DNA of 5,538 nucleotides from Akkermansiaceae bacterium (GTDB lineage Bacteria > Verrucomicrobiota > Verrucomicrobiia > Verrucomicrobiales > Akkermansiaceae). The position numbers and the translations under genes were made by a program. The stretch lies in contig JALOTR010000237.1 in the NCBI GenBank assembly GCA_025457805.1, positions 1 to 5,538 on the forward strand, given 5' to 3'. Positions 1 to 5,538 of the stretch are shown in pieces. Every line of letters begins with the position of its first letter. The stretch's first letter is position 1. The notes beneath the pieces were generated by a model. It made no database searches, was not told the origin of the DNA, and saw only the letters and a list, made by a program, of their open reading frames with translations.

Positions 1-119
1 TTCCAGAGGCGCTCAAAAATGTAGCCTCCGAACCCGACAATGCCGATGGCTCGGAAATCTCGGAAGACGTCATGGAAAATCCTCCCGAAGAAGGGGAATT
101 TTCCGACGAAAACCGCTGA
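1..119 (+). CDS. C-terminal tail of an unidentified protein (5' end outside window)
   Basis: The frame beginning at base 3 is open from the left edge to a TGA at 117-119 and encodes the last 38 residues of a protein. The tail is strongly acidic, rich in Glu and Asp with scattered Ser, Pro and Asn, and ends DENR. It has no hydrophobic core and is probably a disordered extension following a folded domain that lies outside the window. The other two forward frames contain early stops or give basic, shadow-like translations. The gene converges on the SPF-repeat protein with only 27 bp between the two stop codons. Nothing visible identifies the family. The open frame and composition are seen directly; that it is a real gene is inferred. 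Confidence 0.55.
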   Translation, partial: PEALKNVASEPDNADGSEISEDVMENPPEEGEFSDENR

Positions 120-146
120 ACACTGGGCAACCACCCTTTTCCCGAA

Positions 147-1187
147 TCAACCAATCCGGTTCAGCTCGCGGGCCACAATCATCAGCGTCTCGCGCACACC
201 GGGGGCGAATCCACCATCGGTTTGCACTGCCAACATGACGGAACCTTCGCGGATGAATTCCAATGGTACCGAGCCCGCATAGAGCTTGAGCGTGCCGGAA
301 CCAAAACCAAGGCTCGGAATCAGATTCTTGAGCGCATCGATGGTGGACATGTCCGACGGACTCACCCGGGCAATATTCCGCATGCCGGGAAGGGCGCGGG
401 AACGTTGGAGGATCTCGTCGGCATTCATCTCGCGGTCCACACCGAAGATGGCGCGGAGTTCGAGTTGGCGGATGTTGAAAGAGTCCGAGTGACCCTCGTC
501 CGAGCTTGCGGCTGGCGCAGGCGCCGCGGGCGCTGGAGCAGCAGCCGGGGCCGGAGCGGCCGCAGCAGGAGCGGGGGCAGGAGCCGGCACGGCAGCCGCC
601 GGAGCAAAAGCGGATGGAACTTGCGCAGGTGCGGCAGCCGGCTGCGGAACAGGCTCAGCCGCCACCGCCGGTGTGAAGACCGATGGCACAGCAGACGCGG
701 GCGGCGTCGGCACGGGCGTGGCGGTTTCCTGCCAGTTGGTGAACGCAGCAATCGCCGCTTGAGTGGAAGAAGATGCAGCACGGACGGGCTCCGCCGTGAA
801 GGGCGAGGAAGCAGGTGCCTGTTGCGGTGCCACGGAAAATGGCGAGGCGGGAGCCGCGGCAGGCCCGGAATCAAAAGGACCGGACCCGAATGCAGGTGTC
901 GCCGGGGCCTCGAAGCCGAATCCCTCGCTGGGCTCGGCAACTTGGAAGGGAGAATCCATTTTCCGGCGCTCGGGAAGTTTCACCGGCTTGCCGAATTCAC
1001 CGGAAGATCCCTCCGTCACGTCATCCACCACCATGAAGGGCGAATCCTGACGGGCAACCGCAGTGAAAGGGCTGGCCGCAGCCGCCGCGGCATCCGCAGC
1101 AGGCTCGTGAACCACGGCGAAAGGCGAATCCTGACGGGGCGCACCTTGATTGGGAAAACTGTCGAAAATACCTCGGGTCGTGCTCAT
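147..1187 (-). CDS. Pro/Ala-rich SPF-repeat protein with C-terminal Roadblock/LC7-like domain
   Basis: This is a 346-residue protein of unknown function with two parts. Residues 1 to about 235 are low-complexity. They carry six SPF motifs (near residues 21, 39, 49, 79, 115 and 128) and one GPF (near 103), three of them as (R/K)xDSPF. A nearly pure Ala/Pro stretch follows at about 176-227. Residues 236-346 look folded: a helix around QLELRAIFGVD, a segment with RALPGMRNIARV, then a strand and final helix around EGSVMLAVQ to ELNRIG. That order resembles Roadblock/LC7 domains, which dimerise and often bind small GTPases. The assignment rests on pattern memory only. There is no signal peptide or membrane segment, so it is probably cytoplasmic. 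I chose the ATG at 1187; an in-frame TTG at 1217 would add ten unconvincing residues. Neither start has a clear Shine-Dalgarno match (GAGG lies a few bases before the TTG). The gene lies 98 bp downstream of def on the same strand. That gap contains a seven-base T tract but no convincing stem, so co-transcription is possible. Confidence 0.8.
   Translation of the reverse strand: MSTTRGIFDSFPNQGAPRQDSPFAVVHEPAADAAAAAASPFTAVARQDSPFMVVDDVTEGSSGEFGKPVKLPERRKMDSPFQVAEPSEGFGFEAPATPAFGSGPFDSGPAAAPASPFSVAPQQAPASSPFTAEPVRAASSSTQAAIAAFTNWQETATPVPTPPASAVPSVFTPAVAAEPVPQPAAAPAQVPSAFAPAAAVPAPAPAPAAAAPAPAAAPAPAAPAPAASSDEGHSDSFNIRQLELRAIFGVDREMNADEILQRSRALPGMRNIARVSPSDMSTIDALKNLIPSLGFGSGTLKLYAGSVPLEFIREGSVMLAVQTDGGFAPGVRETLMIVARELNRIG
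1027..1138. repeat. Direct 28-bp repeat inside the SPF-repeat gene, 84 bp period
   Basis: Bases 1027-1054 and 1111-1138 match at 24 of 28 positions, and the last 16 bases (ggcgaatcctgacggg) are identical. The offset is 84 bp, exactly 28 codons. Each copy encodes an RQDSPFxVV module of the - strand protein. A weaker third copy of the motif (KMDSPF) lies further on in the coding direction. The pattern fits internal duplication of a short coding module. Confidence 0.75.
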
Positions 1188-1285
1188 GATGGAAGATCGG
1201 TGGGGGTGGCAACGCAAAGGCCTCGCGTCACTACGGAGAAAAAAAGCTTAAACAATGCCGAAAGTCGAGCCCCACGATAAAAAAA

Positions 1286-1843
1286 TCAGCCATGACCATT
1301 TTGATCGAGCAAACGCTTCAGGCGGTTTTTCATCGAAACCTTCGCCACAGCCGCCAAACGGTCCACAAAGAGAACGCCGTTGAGGTGATCGATCTCATGC
1401 TGAAGCGCCCGGGCAAGGAGGCCATCGGTTTCCACTTCCAGCACGGTTCCATCCAGTTGCGGCAAGGTCGCCTTCACCGCCATCGGCCGCCGCACTTCCG
1501 CGCGGATGCCCTTGATGCTGAGGCAGCCTTCCATTCCGGATTCCTTCTCCTGGCTGAACTGCAACTCGGGATTGATGAAAATCAGGGGCATGATCGACTC
1601 CAACTCCGCGTCCTCGCCATTCACCTTCAGAAAAGTCACGCACTCGGGATCGTGGGACACATCGATCACCGCCAAGCGGATATCCTCACCCACCTGCGGT
1701 GCGGCCAGGCCCACGCCGTTGGCGTCCACCATCGTATCCAGCATGTCCGCCACGAGTTGGATGATGGTTTCATCCACCTCATCAACGGGGCGGCAACGCT
1801 GGCGGAGGACGGGATGACCGTATTGGACGATTTCGCGGATCAT
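1286..1843 (-). CDS. def: Peptide deformylase
   Basis: This 185-residue metalloenzyme removes the formyl group from the N-terminal formyl-methionine of nascent proteins as they leave the ribosome. All three family motifs are intact. GVGLAAPQVG (about residues 43-52) is motif 1. EGCLSI (about 105-110) is motif 2, where the Cys is a metal ligand. QHEIDHLNG (about 148-156) is motif 3, the HExxH helix with two His ligands and the catalytic Glu. The ATG at 1843 gives MIREIVQYGHPVLR, the usual beginning of the family. An in-frame TTG at 1879 would add twelve atypical residues and is not preferred. No clear Shine-Dalgarno sequence precedes the ATG. The C-terminus after motif 3 is a short basic helix (KVSMKNRLKRLL), as in many bacterial deformylases. 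The gene is transcribed divergently from gdhA and may be co-transcribed with the SPF-repeat gene downstream. No formyltransferase gene is visible in the window, although fmt often sits next to def in other bacteria. Confidence 0.96.
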   Translation of the reverse strand: MIREIVQYGHPVLRQRCRPVDEVDETIIQLVADMLDTMVDANGVGLAAPQVGEDIRLAVIDVSHDPECVTFLKVNGEDAELESIMPLIFINPELQFSQEKESGMEGCLSIKGIRAEVRRPMAVKATLPQLDGTVLEVETDGLLARALQHEIDHLNGVLFVDRLAAVAKVSMKNRLKRLLDQNGHG

Positions 1844-1947
1844 GGGCAGTTGAAAAATCCCTACCCGACGCCAACCCAAAGGTCAAACCCCGGAAACTCC
1901 TCAAATCACCACGTGCAATCCCGACCAACCCGCGCTTGATTCAGGAT
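1844..1947. promoter_or_regulatory. Divergent def/gdhA control region
   Basis: These 104 bp separate the ATG codons of two divergently transcribed genes, so promoters for both should lie here or just inside the coding ends. On the - strand, TTGACC (bases 1881-1886 read in reverse) is a near-perfect -35 element for def. The sequence 17 bp further on (TAGGGA) is a poor -10. On the + strand I found no convincing promoter pair for gdhA. AGGA at 1943-1946 sits only one base before the gdhA ATG, too close to be a normal ribosome binding site. The regulatory role is inferred from gene layout rather than from clear motifs. Confidence 0.35.
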
Positions 1948-3210
1948 ATGCGTGAAACGCTATTGCAAAGTCCGGTATTTTCCATGGCGGTGGAGCAGTT
2001 TGATCAGGTCGCCGATTTCCTCAACCTAACTGACAGTTTGCGCGAGCGCTGCAAATGGCCCAAACGGTTCATCACCGTCACCGTGCCCATTTTGCGCGAC
2101 GATGGCAGCACGCAGGTATTTTTCGGCCATCGCGTGCAGCACCACCTCACCCGCGGCCCCACCAAGGGCGGACTCCGCTACCATCCCTCGGTGGACATCG
2201 GGGAAATCACCGCGCTCGCCATGTGGATGACCTGGAAATGCGCGCTCATGGACCTGCCCTTCGGTGGAGGAAAAGGCGGCATCGCCTGCGACCCTCGCAG
2301 CATGTCGGCCGGCGAGTTGGAGCGCCTTACCCGCCGTTTCACGATGGAGATGATCCCCTTCATCGGCCCGGAAATCGATGTTATGGCCCCGGACATGGGC
2401 ACCAACGAGCAAACCATGGCCTGGATGGCGGATACCTATTCCACCCATGCCGGCCACCTCGTTTCCACCATCGTCACCGGCAAGCCGCTCAACCTCCAAG
2501 GCTCCTGCGGACGCACCCGCGCCACCGGCCATGGAGTCGCTTTTCTTGCCTCCAATGCACTCCACAAACTCGGCACATCCGTTCAAGGGGCCAGCGCCAT
2601 CGTCCAGGGTTTCGGCAACGTCGGATCGCACACGGTCTTCACCCTCGCCTCCTACGGGGTGAAAATCTCCGGCATCGCCGATGTCAACGGCGCGATCTGG
2701 AATGCCAATGGCCTCGATGTCACCAAACTCCGCAAACACGTCGCCAAAACGGGCAGCATCGTCGGCTTCAAAGAGGCGGAACCCATCGATCCCGCCCTGC
2801 TCCTCCAGCAACCTTGCGACATCCTCGCCCCCTGCGCCCTCGACAGCGTCATCACCGGCGAAAACGCCGCCCAACTGCGATGCCGCATCCTCGCCGAAGG
2901 TGCGAACGGCCCCACCACTCCAGAGGCCGACCGCATCCTCAACGCTCGTGGCGATGTCTTCATCATCCCCGACGTGCTCTGCAATGCCGGTGGCGTCACG
3001 GTCTCCTATTTCGAGTGGGTGCAGAACTTCCAACACTACCGCTGGACCGAGCGCGAAGTCATCACCCGACTCGAGACCATGCTCCAAGCCGCCTTCACCA
3101 AAGTCACCGGCTACGCCAAACGCCACGGCATCAGCCACCGCACCGCCGCCCAAGCCATCGCCATCAAAACCGTAGCCGACGCCAAATCCGCCCGCGGCCT
3201 CTTCCCATAA
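1948..3210 (+). CDS. gdhA: Glutamate dehydrogenase (Glu/Leu/Phe/Val dehydrogenase family)
   Basis: This 420-residue cytoplasmic enzyme reversibly converts glutamate plus NAD(P)+ to 2-oxoglutarate plus ammonium. The length fits the roughly 420-residue hexameric class. The family signature LPFGGGKGGIACDP is intact and carries the catalytic Lys (K109 from the ATG). PTKGGLR supplies K73 and MTWK supplies K97, the other two active-site lysines. The catalytic Asp is D149 in APDMGT. K73 together with S353 (in VTVSYFEW) matches the pair that contacts the glutamate side-chain carboxylate in characterised glutamate dehydrogenases. This argues against a leucine or phenylalanine dehydrogenase. The Rossmann motif GFGNVG is at about 221-226, with an Asp (D245) after the second strand; coenzyme preference cannot be settled from this. 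EGANGPTTPEAD and NAGGVTVSYFEW are typical of the C-terminal half. The ATG at 1948 is preferred; an in-frame TTG at 1936 would add four residues. The gene is GC-rich, mostly 62-68% in the lines I counted. Confidence 0.95.
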   Translation: MRETLLQSPVFSMAVEQFDQVADFLNLTDSLRERCKWPKRFITVTVPILRDDGSTQVFFGHRVQHHLTRGPTKGGLRYHPSVDIGEITALAMWMTWKCALMDLPFGGGKGGIACDPRSMSAGELERLTRRFTMEMIPFIGPEIDVMAPDMGTNEQTMAWMADTYSTHAGHLVSTIVTGKPLNLQGSCGRTRATGHGVAFLASNALHKLGTSVQGASAIVQGFGNVGSHTVFTLASYGVKISGIADVNGAIWNANGLDVTKLRKHVAKTGSIVGFKEAEPIDPALLLQQPCDILAPCALDSVITGENAAQLRCRILAEGANGPTTPEADRILNARGDVFIIPDVLCNAGGVTVSYFEWVQNFQHYRWTEREVITRLETMLQAAFTKVTGYAKRHGISHRTAAQAIAIKTVADAKSARGLFP

Positions 3211-3251
3211 GCCCGCCAAAAATCGCCCCAACCCTTCACAAGAAAATCTTT

Positions 3252-3273
3252 ATTAAAAGCCCGGCTTTTTATT
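3252..3273. terminator. Possible bidirectional terminator hairpin between convergent genes
   Basis: AAAAGC-CCG-GCTTTT (3255-3269) forms a six-base-pair stem with a three-base loop. A T-T mismatch and two more A-T pairs extend it outward. It has a T-rich run on the gdhA side and an A-rich arm that becomes a T run when read from the glycosyltransferase side. It sits about 45 bp after the gdhA stop, between two convergent genes, which is where a shared terminator would be expected. The stem has only two G-C pairs, so it would be weak, and function is inferred. Confidence 0.4.
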
Positions 3274-3359
3274 GTCCTCTCCCAGCCTGGAATGCATCCC
3301 CTCCTCCCCCCGGCCACCAGTCTTCCCTCCAAGTAGATTTTTGATTAAAAGCCTGACTT
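3252..3359. repeat. Pair of diverged intergenic repeats, ATTAAAAGCCyGrCTT
   Basis: Bases 3252-3267 (attaaaagcccggctt) and 3344-3359 (attaaaagcctgactt) are direct copies differing at two positions, 92 bp apart. The first ten bases are identical. Copy 1 contains the hairpin; in copy 2 the two differences weaken it. Both lie in the 189 bp gap (3211-3399) between the gdhA and glycosyltransferase stop codons, in otherwise pyrimidine-rich sequence with no gene. They may be a dispersed intergenic repeat or a duplicated terminator. Confidence 0.5.
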
Positions 3360-3399
3360 ATAGTTGGAAAATCCCCCAATTCCCTCCTACCGGCCCGTT

Positions 3400-5538
3400 T
3401 CAGGCGCGGAACGTCCGTTGCGCGGATGGGCCGCGGTAATCATTCCCCACGAAGGTATCCGCGCCACGATGAAGGGCAGCGGGTGATTTCAGCACCCCCA
3501 CTCGCCCTACGCGGCAGAAGGCTTGGCGGTGATCCGCAGGTCGCGTGAATCCACCCATTTCATCGAGATAATCCGCCACCGCTCCCGGGCCATACCAGAC
3601 CATGGTGTTCCCATAGGGAAACGAATCCTCCTTGGGCATCCAAAGCAAGGACGACGCCTGCCATTTGCCGAAAGTGTTCACCGGCTGGCAAAGGAGGATC
3701 ATGTCGATATGGGGAGCCTCCAACCTCGCCTGCCGGATGACTTCAAAAATCCGTGACGCGTTGACGGAAGGAATAATGTCATCCTCCATGATGATGATCC
3801 CCTCTTCTCCAAGCTCCGGAAGATGCTCGGTCATCACCCCCAGATGGGACATCAGGCATGCTTTCTCGCCAAGAGTGAGATCGCGTCCGCAACCGGGAGA
3901 CCTGGAGGAAACACGAACAGGAGGCATGGGCACCTTTCCGGCTTCGAGATCCCGACGATCCACTGCTGTGAAAAACTTCAGGTCGTCGCCAAAGATGGGT
4001 TTCCAGAGTTCATCCATCTGTGCGCGCCGCTCGGTGGCACGTTCCAAATTGATGCATACCACCTTCGGGTTGGGTCCCGGGCGGATCACTTCGCCGACCT
4101 TTTGGTTCCATCCCAGATCGAAACGTCGTGCCGTCTCAGCCCATGCCCGCTGCCTCGCCGCGGAATTCTGCAGTTTCTCAATACCGGTCCCCGGAGAGCG
4201 CCGCGGATTGAAGACTTTCACTTCATGGATCACCCCGAAAGGCCGCATCGATTGATAACATGCTTTTGAAATGACAAAATCCGTTCCCCAGCCTGTGAGA
4301 TAGGGTGATGCAGGCCTGAAAACCTTGAGAAACTGGAGAAGCGCATCGCGTTGAAACAAGACACAGGTCATCTCCACAAAGTTGCAGAATGCCACTCCCC
4401 TCCCCGGCTTGTGCTTCATGTGCTGCCAGGAAATCTTGCCCCTCGGATCATGCGATGGAGCGCTGACAGGAAGATCCAGGCGGGCCGCCTCCTGCACCAG
4501 CGTGGCGATCTGACTTGAGCTGAGTTGTATGTCATCGTCACATACCAGAAACCACTCATATCTTTGGGCAGCATCGGGATTCTCATCCATCCACCACAAT
4601 AGATTCTGGAATTTTCCGCCTTTCCGACGATCAAAATAATCCACCCGTTTCGGCAGAGTTAAGGCAAGATGGTGTTCGTCGTCATCCCCATAATAAACAA
4701 CCGCCACATCATGCGGACCGCCTAGCCAGGTCAGCACGGCGGATTGCTCATCGCCCACCGATCCAAAGACCAGCGTCGGCGGAATTCTGGGAGAAATGGG
4801 TGTTATCTTCATACGCGGGCCGATATAACAATCGATCCCTGTTTGTTTTGCATTCTCCTCCGCCCAGTCGAACCACTTCAAACTCAGCTCACCCGATTCT
4901 GTTAGATTCCATATACCCGTGCAACCGGAGCTGATGCGGTAAAACAGATCGCCGTCGTGCAGATGGATATCGTCCTTCCATCGGCGATGCTCGACACGGT
5001 AGCGGCCAACGGGTTTTGTCGTGCAAAACACATGGATGGCCCTCATTTGCTGGGGAGAGCACCAATGTGCTGACACCATGGAATTGTGAAACATGGGAAA
5101 GGGAGCCTTCCTCCAATTCAGCATCCGCGTGCTCTGAGGAACAGCTCCGTGACGAATCGCTGCCTCACCTATAATAACATCCTCCGCACCAGTGGAGGGC
5201 AGAGTGGAATCCGCTGCGAGCAGTTTCACCAACTCGCGTGAAAGCAAATAGCCCGCACCTCCGCTCGGGAAGCCCCTCTGATCCAGCGTTTCATTGCCAA
5301 GCAACGATATGCCCGGATGCACGATTTTTTTCAATCGTTCCAGCGAGAGATAGGTGTCGTCATCACATTTGAAGAGCCAGTCGAACTCAAAGTGTTCCAG
5401 CGCATGGCGAAAAAACGATAGGACTTTGGAAGGCAATTCTTCGTAGGAATCACCCGCATCCACCTCGATGGTATCGGTTTCCATGTTTTCCGTATCACCC
5501 CGACCCACAAACAAGCGGCAAACCACTCCATCGACCTC
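3400..5538 (-). CDS. Multi-module glycosyltransferase: GT31/Fringe-like, DUF707-like and GT25-like (N-terminus outside window)
   Basis: The frame is open from the right edge to a TGA at 3400-3402, giving 712 visible residues. A GTG at 5524-5526 could be read as a start, but the frame stays open through it and conserved-looking sequence (VCRLFVGRG) follows at once. The true start therefore lies outside. Module 1 (residues 1 to about 165) has KCDDDTYL with a metal-binding DDD at 59-61, GGAGYLLSRELV and EDVIIGEAA, the order seen in GT31/Fringe-type galactosyl- or N-acetylglucosaminyltransferases. Residues about 180-239 form a small module with DGDLFYR, GIWNLTE and LSLKWFDW. Module 2 (about 254-477) has KGGKFQNLLWW, VCDDDI (334-336), SAPSHDP, NFVEMTCVLF and GWGTDF, resembling DUF707 putative glycosyltransferases. 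Module 3 (about 490-703) has VVCINLERATERR, LTLGEKACLMSHLGVM and IIIMEDDI, resembling GT25 LPS-type transferases. All three keep acidic metal-binding motifs, so all could be active. No membrane segment is visible. The probable role is glycan or glycoprotein assembly; donor and acceptor sugars cannot be told. GC is lower than in gdhA. Confidence 0.88.
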   Translation of the reverse strand, partial: EVDGVVCRLFVGRGDTENMETDTIEVDAGDSYEELPSKVLSFFRHALEHFEFDWLFKCDDDTYLSLERLKKIVHPGISLLGNETLDQRGFPSGGAGYLLSRELVKLLAADSTLPSTGAEDVIIGEAAIRHGAVPQSTRMLNWRKAPFPMFHNSMVSAHWCSPQQMRAIHVFCTTKPVGRYRVEHRRWKDDIHLHDGDLFYRISSGCTGIWNLTESGELSLKWFDWAEENAKQTGIDCYIGPRMKITPISPRIPPTLVFGSVGDEQSAVLTWLGGPHDVAVVYYGDDDEHHLALTLPKRVDYFDRRKGGKFQNLLWWMDENPDAAQRYEWFLVCDDDIQLSSSQIATLVQEAARLDLPVSAPSHDPRGKISWQHMKHKPGRGVAFCNFVEMTCVLFQRDALLQFLKVFRPASPYLTGWGTDFVISKACYQSMRPFGVIHEVKVFNPRRSPGTGIEKLQNSAARQRAWAETARRFDLGWNQKVGEVIRPGPNPKVVCINLERATERRAQMDELWKPIFGDDLKFFTAVDRRDLEAGKVPMPPVRVSSRSPGCGRDLTLGEKACLMSHLGVMTEHLPELGEEGIIIMEDDIIPSVNASRIFEVIRQARLEAPHIDMILLCQPVNTFGKWQASSLLWMPKEDSFPYGNTMVWYGPGAVADYLDEMGGFTRPADHRQAFCRVGRVGVLKSPAALHRGADTFVGNDYRGPSAQRTFRA

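Noticed and set aside
120..146. GGG...CCCTTTT as a possible terminator between the first two convergent genes
   Set aside because: The stem (125-127 with 134-136) is only three base pairs, too weak to call.
222..1280. Long + strand frame (352 codons) rich in Arg and Gly opposite the SPF-repeat gene
   Set aside because: It is the antisense shadow of a GC-rich Ala/Pro coding region: the composition is monotonous Arg/Gly/Ser with no domain-like pattern, while the opposite strand has clear repeats and a folded C-terminus.
1858..1886. TTGACC-17-TAGGGA as a definite def promoter
   Set aside because: The -35 is good, but the -10 matches the consensus at only two of six positions, and a start there would leave a leader of only a few bases. 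It is kept as a remark within the control region.
1292..1939. + strand frame (215 codons) opposite def
   Set aside because: Def on the - strand carries all three deformylase motifs. The His-rich antisense translation has no recognisable feature.
2026..3231. Long - strand frame (401 codons) opposite gdhA
   Set aside because: gdhA is unmistakable in the + frame with all catalytic motifs. The antisense frame is open because of strong codon bias and shows Gly/Ala/Asp-rich shadow composition.
2055..3344. Second long + strand frame (429 codons) overlapping gdhA in another frame
   Set aside because: It is extremely rich in Arg, His and Pro and has no family motif, which is typical of an out-of-frame reading of a GC-rich gene.
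5331..5531. Short - strand frame starting at an ATG (5529-5531) as the start of the glycosyltransferase
   Set aside because: It is in a different frame from the conserved motifs; the true frame is open to the window edge without this ATG.

Overview
The window reads like a bacterial chromosome of moderately high GC. Gene starts lack strong Shine-Dalgarno sequences, and one protein combines a long Ala/Pro-rich disordered stretch with a C-terminal Roadblock/LC7-like domain. From memory, that protein style and gene texture fit Verrucomicrobiota (Luteolibacter/Haloferula-like). This is an inference and no single marker here proves it.

Layout from left to right. (1) Bases 1-119 hold the acidic C-terminal tail of a + strand gene that begins outside the window. 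(2) Convergent to it, on the - strand, is a 346-residue Pro/Ala-rich protein with repeated SPF motifs and a Roadblock-like C-terminal domain (147-1187). (3) About 100 bp upstream on the same strand is peptide deformylase, def (1286-1843). (4) Divergent from def, across a roughly 104 bp shared control region, is a hexameric-type glutamate dehydrogenase, gdhA (1948-3210, +). (5) A 189 bp convergent gap (3211-3399) holds a small A/T-flanked hairpin and a second, diverged copy of the same sequence 92 bp away. (6) From 3400 to the right edge, on the - strand, runs a large glycosyltransferase missing its N-terminus. It appears to join three separate glycosyltransferase-like modules in one chain: GT31/Fringe-like, DUF707-like and GT25-like.

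Def and gdhA are housekeeping genes: removal of the formyl group from nascent proteins, and ammonium/glutamate interconversion. No shared pathway links them to the glycosyltransferase. That gene's sampled GC is clearly lower than that of gdhA, so it looks like an accessory or transferred gene for surface glycan or glycoprotein assembly. The multi-module glycosyltransferase and the SPF-repeat/Roadblock-like protein are the two most unusual items. I saw no RNA genes, CRISPR arrays, insertion sequences or attachment sites.
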